DNA from: Flavobacteriaceae bacterium
GTDB lineage: Bacteria > Bacteroidota > Bacteroidia > Flavobacteriales > Flavobacteriaceae
Length of the DNA stretch: 9,874 nt
Direction of reading: 5' to 3'
Assembly: GCA_949507465.1 (NCBI GenBank)
Contig: CATEMS010000315.1
Span: 1 to 9,874, forward strand
The notes below the pieces were generated by a model. The model worked only from the letters and a program-made list of their open reading frames with translations. It made no database searches and was not told where the DNA came from. Below are positions 6,418 through 9,874 of the stretch, one piece after another (within the stretch, counting starts at the first letter, position 1; each line of letters starts with the position of its first letter). The position numbers were made by a program, and so were the translations under genes.

Positions 6418-7044
6418 CTAGAAGTTAAGTTGTTGATTTTGCAGATATTGCAGTGTATTTGGCCCTTCATTAAACAACAAATCTAAAATAGATAAATTTC
6501 CTAGATGTCCATGGTTGGCCTTAAATACCTGATGGTATGTATCAAATTTATAAATAGGTTCTTTTCTGCAATTTGCTAGATGGCGCATATCTACCAATTG
6601 GGTTTTTTTATCATAATCACTTGAAGTTAAAACAACCGTTTGAAGACCAATGAGCTCTTTAATGATATTAAATATGCTAATATTAAAGTCTTGTAGTTTG
6701 GATACGGGTTTTTTAAAAAGGGGCGCTAAATCATCTTCATAGTACTCAAAATAGGGAGATGTTCTGTAGGCTACTTGTATTGATTTCCAGTGTTCTGAAA
6801 GCCAAGGAAAATTATTATCTGGACTTACCTCTTTTGTTTTTTGCCGTGAGGCGTTTTTGGAATGCTGTATAGGTATATTAAGTAGTAACCTGCCATTGCT
6901 GTGGGCTATATAGGTTCTATTTCTATATGTTTGTTTTTGGTAATTATCGTGAATTTCTAGGGTTATTTTTTTAGCCTTTGCACTTGCAACCATTGTTGCA
7001 ATACTTGGGAAATAGCAAGGATAAATAAGAATATGATACTTCAC
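6418..7044 (-). CDS. WbqC-like family protein
   Basis: The 208-residue cytosolic protein shows the hallmarks of the WbqC-like family (PF08889): YPCYFPSI near the N-terminus (8-15), NYQKQTYRNRTYIA (34-47), NGRLLLNIPI (50-59) and WKSIQVAYRTSPYFEYYEDDL (86-106). Family members occur in polysaccharide or glycoprotein biosynthesis loci, but the reaction is not established, so I assign only the family. The start is GTG at 7044: the only upstream in-frame codons before a stop are AAA and ATA, and starting at the next Met (residue 18) would remove the conserved YFPSI region. It follows lepB by 6 bases on the same strand and ends 5 bases from the convergent EEP gene. Confidence 0.85.
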   Translation of the reverse strand: MKYHILIYPCYFPSIATMVASAKAKKITLEIHDNYQKQTYRNRTYIAHSNGRLLLNIPIQHSKNASRQKTKEVSPDNNFPWLSEHWKSIQVAYRTSPYFEYYEDDLAPLFKKPVSKLQDFNISIFNIIKELIGLQTVVLTSSDYDKKTQLVDMRHLANCRKEPIYKFDTYHQVFKANHGHLGNLSILDLLFNEGPNTLQYLQNQQLNF

Positions 7045-7050
7045 TTTTAT

Positions 7051-8664
7051 TTAGGCTTTCTTTCTTCTTTTTTGAAACTTTCGAAAACCAATCCACCCAG
7101 CCAAAGCTATTAGAAAAGGAATAAAATAAGAGGTTGTTTCTCCCTTTCCACTTACAGTGGTAAAGAAACGATCCCACCGTATTTTATTTAACAATCCTTT
7201 TGCTTTGTTGTTAAAACTCATCCAAACAAAAACAGGTTTACCGATTACGTGATTCATGGGTACATAACCCCAAGAACGGGCATCTTGAGAGTTATTTCGG
7301 TTGTCTCCCATCATCCAATAGTAATCCATAACAAAGGTATATTCAGTAATTGGGTTTCCGTTTAAAAGGACGGTGGTTCCATTTTGTGTGATGGTATTAT
7401 CAATACCTATTTCAGAACCTTCATAGACTTCAATAATGCGTTTATAAAAAGCAATACTTTCTGTAGTTATAGCGACAGTTTTTCCTGCCTGGGGTATGTA
7501 AATAGGGCCAAATTGATCTGTATTCCAATCATTTGCTGCAGTGTTTGGAAATACACTATTATCTTTTACACCTTTTTGGGCTGTCTTTTTCTCAATACTA
7601 ATAATACCAGGATAGTTTTTAATGCCAAGATATGCTTCCTTTGTCAGATGTGCCGTATAGGTGTAGATACCTGTTTTTTTGTCAAAGGCGGTAGCGTACA
7701 TATCACTCACATCAAATTTAGCTGCAAATATTTGATTTGGTTCAGGCAGTAATCTTCTTTGATTGTCAATACTAACGAGTACACTCTTTGATTTAATTTG
7801 ATGAGCGAACTGTAATCTTGCACGATCTGGAAGTTCATTCTGTATTCCATTTATATATACATAACCATCTCTAACTTCTAGAGAATCTCCAGGGAGGCCT
7901 ACACAGCGCTTCACATAATTTGATTTTTTGTCTATGGGCTTATACATTTCGCCAGAGGGAGGTGGCCCTATGTCCACAAAATTATCAATGGGCCAGTTAA
8001 AGACTACAATATCATTATGTTCAATAGCTTCAAAACCTGGTATTCTTACACTTGGTATCTGTGGTTTTGGAAGATAAGATTTAGTCTTAGTACCCATAAA
8101 TACATCATGCATCATGGGCATTGCAATAGGAGTCATAGGGGTACGAGCACCAAAATGGAATTTACTTACAAACAAAAAATCACCCACCAAAAGGGTTTTC
8201 TCTAGCGACGAGGTAGGGATTACAAAGGGTTGCATGACATAAGTATGCACAATGGTTGCAGCAACTATAGCAAATGCCAGAGAGCCAAACCATTCTACCA
8301 GTGCATTGGTTTTCTTAAGCTCGTTGTCTGTAAGGTATTTGAGCTGCTGGGTATAATTAATATAAAACAAATATAACCCCGCAGAGGCTATAACCAATAG
8401 GGTGTCTTTGATGGACGTTTTACCAAATCTGTTAAGTAACTCTACCCATAAAACCGGAAACATAATCAGGTTAACAATGGGTATAAATAAAAGTAGGGTC
8501 CACCACCATGGATGTTTTATAATTTTTAATAACACAAGGGCATTGTAAATAGGCACTGCTGCATGCCAAGACTTTTTACCAGCAGCAACATAAAATTTCC
8601 AAGTGCCCAAAAAATGAACTACCTGTATACCCAGTACTACTATTAACCATTCTACTAAACTCAT
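7051..8664 (-). CDS. lepB: Signal peptidase I with N-terminal DUF5684-like membrane domain
   Basis: Signal peptidase I removes signal peptides from exported proteins at the outer face of the inner membrane. At 537 residues it is much longer than typical (E. coli 324). Residues 1-110 form a multi-helix domain resembling DUF5684 (AAVPIYNALVLLKI at 35-48; PWWWTLLLFIPIVNL at 52-66). The usual anchor helix follows at about 127-146, then box B with the catalytic serine (IPTSSLEKTLLVGD, 149-162; Ser153), the catalytic lysine in YVKRCVGLPGD (250-260; Lys252), and box E GDNRNNSQDARSWG (453-466). About 175 residues separate boxes D and E, a large insertion. A C-terminal hydrophobic helix (512-528) ends in a basic tail, RKFQKRRKKA. 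The Ser-Lys dyad is intact, so the enzyme should be active. It lies 88 bases after dapB and 6 bases before the WbqC-like gene. Confidence 0.95.
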   Translation of the reverse strand: MSLVEWLIVVLGIQVVHFLGTWKFYVAAGKKSWHAAVPIYNALVLLKIIKHPWWWTLLLFIPIVNLIMFPVLWVELLNRFGKTSIKDTLLVIASAGLYLFYINYTQQLKYLTDNELKKTNALVEWFGSLAFAIVAATIVHTYVMQPFVIPTSSLEKTLLVGDFLFVSKFHFGARTPMTPIAMPMMHDVFMGTKTKSYLPKPQIPSVRIPGFEAIEHNDIVVFNWPIDNFVDIGPPPSGEMYKPIDKKSNYVKRCVGLPGDSLEVRDGYVYINGIQNELPDRARLQFAHQIKSKSVLVSIDNQRRLLPEPNQIFAAKFDVSDMYATAFDKKTGIYTYTAHLTKEAYLGIKNYPGIISIEKKTAQKGVKDNSVFPNTAANDWNTDQFGPIYIPQAGKTVAITTESIAFYKRIIEVYEGSEIGIDNTITQNGTTVLLNGNPITEYTFVMDYYWMMGDNRNNSQDARSWGYVPMNHVIGKPVFVWMSFNNKAKGLLNKIRWDRFFTTVSGKGETTSYFIPFLIALAGWIGFRKFQKRRKKA

Positions 8665-8752
8665 ACTATATTTTTTTCTTTTAAAACAATGCCTTTGCTT
8701 GCTCGTTTTTTAACAATATTTTCTTCTTATTAGTCACAATTTGCCATAATGG
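8665..8752 (-). other. dapB-lepB intergenic gap
   Basis: This 88-base gap holds no convincing promoter on the - strand; the best candidate is a TATTG preceded at 18 bases by TTG, which lacks the full TAnnTTTG. No terminator hairpin is seen. The dapB frame stays open for 23 codons after its TAA, down to a second TAA at 8681-8683, which I take as chance because DapB already ends at a family-typical terminus (MKDVLGM). Confidence 0.4.
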
Positions 8753-9451
8753 TTACATCCCTAACACATCTTTCATGTTAAAGACCCCTTTTTTATCTAT
8801 AATAAATTCTGCGGCAATAAGAGCCCCCAGTGCAAACCCCTCTCTGCTGTGTGCCTGGTGCTTGATGGAAATGGTATCTATTTCTGAAGTATAGGAAACC
8901 TCATGGGTTCCCTTTACATCAGATTCTCTTCTGGCGTTTATGAGTACTGTATCTGGTGCGCTAAGATTTAGACCCCATGTGTTTTTATCTGTGTAGGGTA
9001 ATAATTCTTGAGCTAGAGTTATGGCAGTGCCACTAGGAGCGTCTTTTTTTTCAGTATGATGAATTTCCTCTATTGCTACTTGATATTCATTCCAAGGCTT
9101 CATTAATTTAGCTACATACTGATTTAGATTAAAAAAAAGGTGAACACCTATACTAAAGTTAGAAGCATATATAAAACTACCATTGTTCTTCAGGCAAGTC
9201 TGTTCAATGACTTGTTTTTGATCTAACCATCCTGTAGTACCACACACCACGGGTATTTGGGCTTTAAAACACTTTTCTATATTGCTTACGGCGGCCTGTG
9301 GAGTAGAAAATTCTAGGGCAATTTCTGCTTCTTTAAAATTTCCATTTTGCATTGATGCACTGCTTTTGTAAACAATTTCATGTCCTCTTTGCATAGCCAT
9401 TTTTGCTATAATCTTACCCATTTTACCATATCCTAATAACGCTATTTTCAT
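8753..9451 (-). CDS. dapB: 4-hydroxy-tetrahydrodipicolinate reductase
   Basis: DapB reduces hydroxy-tetrahydrodipicolinate with NAD(P)H in the diaminopimelate/lysine pathway, supplying meso-DAP for peptidoglycan. The 232-residue protein is slightly shorter than the E. coli enzyme (273). It begins with the nucleotide-binding GYGKMG (7-12), followed by FSTP (48-51), CGTTGW (70-75), ASNFSIGVH (96-104) and the catalytic EIHHTEKKDAPSGTA (129-143), with His131 and Lys135 aligning with E. coli His159 and Lys163. The C-terminal SREGFALGAL (202-211) is also typical. The ATG overlaps the TGA of the upstream DUF5683 gene (ATGA, 9448-9451), so translation is probably coupled. Two 8-base homopolymers lie in the gene (9044-9051 and 9131-9138) but leave the frame intact. 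Confidence 0.97.
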   Translation of the reverse strand: MKIALLGYGKMGKIIAKMAMQRGHEIVYKSSASMQNGNFKEAEIALEFSTPQAAVSNIEKCFKAQIPVVCGTTGWLDQKQVIEQTCLKNNGSFIYASNFSIGVHLFFNLNQYVAKLMKPWNEYQVAIEEIHHTEKKDAPSGTAITLAQELLPYTDKNTWGLNLSAPDTVLINARRESDVKGTHEVSYTSEIDTISIKHQAHSREGFALGALIAAEFIIDKKGVFNMKDVLGM

Positions 9452-9874
9452 TTCAATGTATATCTAAGGCTGAGACCATAACTAGGCCGAGCTATATCAG
9501 TGGTGTTTAATTTTGGTGTTATAGAAAGATCATCACTTATGTCATACTGCTTTAAATGGGCATCTACATTTGCATCTATGATGTTTAATAAATAAAACCC
9601 AATGGATACAATAATACTAACATTTTTATTTCTTTGGGTGCTTTTTTGAGCGTCAATTAGTCTGTTGTTTGAAATTAGTGGCGTGCTGCCTGGACCAAAA
9701 AACTCATCATCGGTGTATCCTGCAAGTCGTCTTTTGTAGGCATCTCTAAACCGATTATAGTCTGTATCATTTTTCACATAAAAATACACCCCTGTTGCAA
9801 TCCCTGCATATATAATTGGTATTTTCCAATATTTACGATTACTCACTTGGCCAAGACCTGGAAGCACCGCCGAA
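9448..9874 (-). CDS. DUF5683 domain membrane protein (5' end cut by the window edge)
   Basis: The gene runs off the window edge; the visible part begins with SAVLPGLGQVSNRKYWKIP and continues for about 141 residues to the stop. The GTG at 9867 is not a start: it encodes the Val of SAVLPGLGQ, and the frame stays open to the edge. LPGLGQ followed by KYWKIPIIYAG, a first hydrophobic helix, and a second hydrophobic stretch ending in LLNIIDANVDAHLKQYD are the pattern of DUF5683 in Bacteroidota, as is the C-terminal YGLSLRYTLK, which looks like a beta-strand ending. The function is unknown; an inner- or outer-membrane-associated role is inferred. It overlaps dapB by 4 bases. In related genomes, as I recall, parA and parB lie immediately upstream, outside this window. 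Confidence 0.85.
   Translation of the reverse strand, partial: SAVLPGLGQVSNRKYWKIPIIYAGIATGVYFYVKNDTDYNRFRDAYKRRLAGYTDDEFFGPGSTPLISNNRLIDAQKSTQRNKNVSIIVSIGFYLLNIIDANVDAHLKQYDISDDLSITPKLNTTDIARPSYGLSLRYTLK

Noticed and set aside
6971..7177. Open frame of 68 codons across the lepB-WbqC junction
   Set aside because: It overlaps the ends of two genes in another frame and has low-complexity composition.
7384..7752. Open frame of 122 codons on the + strand inside lepB
   Set aside because: It is antisense to the LepB insertion; the Cys/Phe/Ile-rich translation looks like a shadow frame.
8681..8752. In-frame 23-codon extension of dapB after its TAA, containing an 18-codon GTG-started frame
   Set aside because: DapB already ends with a family-typical C-terminus, and an open stretch this short is likely by chance.
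9044..9138. Two 8-base homopolymers in dapB (9044-9051 and 9131-9138), possible phase-variation tracts
   Set aside because: A housekeeping enzyme is an unlikely phase-variable target, and such runs are common in this AT-rich DNA.
1..9874. Search for defence, phage, CRISPR, transposon or tRNA features
   Set aside because: No repeat arrays, integrase or transposase motifs, cloverleaf sequences or compositional breaks were seen; all coding space is explained by core genes.

Overview
The window looks like an ordinary core stretch of a Flavobacteriia (Bacteroidota) chromosome, probably a member of Flavobacteriaceae. The evidence is AT-rich DNA with no clear Shine-Dalgarno sequences, two good matches to the Bacteroidota -7 promoter element TAnnTTTG, and lineage-typical proteins: a signal peptidase I fused to a DUF5684-like membrane domain, a DUF5683 protein next to dapB, paired rhomboids, and a WbqC-like protein. 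No species can be named from the sequence alone.

Two convergent gene blocks meet near 6415. The left block (116-6412, + strand) encodes a membrane-anchored TPR protein, lumazine synthase (ribH), a 99-residue single-pass membrane protein of unknown role, MutL, two consecutive rhomboid proteases, and a membrane-anchored endonuclease/exonuclease/phosphatase-fold (EEP) protein. From the small membrane protein onward the genes are tightly packed: a 1-base overlap, then gaps of 31, 3 and 9 bases. This suggests one transcript starting at a promoter near 1542. The first two genes probably use a promoter near 87.

The right block (9874-6418, - strand) encodes a DUF5683 membrane protein cut by the window edge, DapB (lysine and peptidoglycan precursor synthesis), LepB (signal peptide cleavage) and a WbqC-like protein. 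DUF5683 and dapB overlap by an ATGA, dapB and lepB are 88 bases apart, and lepB and wbqC are 6 bases apart. The theme is envelope growth: cell-wall precursor, protein export and possibly surface glycan.

I see no mobile element, CRISPR array, RNA gene, phage gene or recognisable defence system. The points worth a second look are subtle: a MutL that lacks the usual endonuclease metal-binding residues, two adjacent rhomboids with different accessory parts, a LepB with a large insertion and an extra N-terminal module, a small conserved-looking membrane protein between ribH and mutL, and a hairpin directly before the first rhomboid gene.
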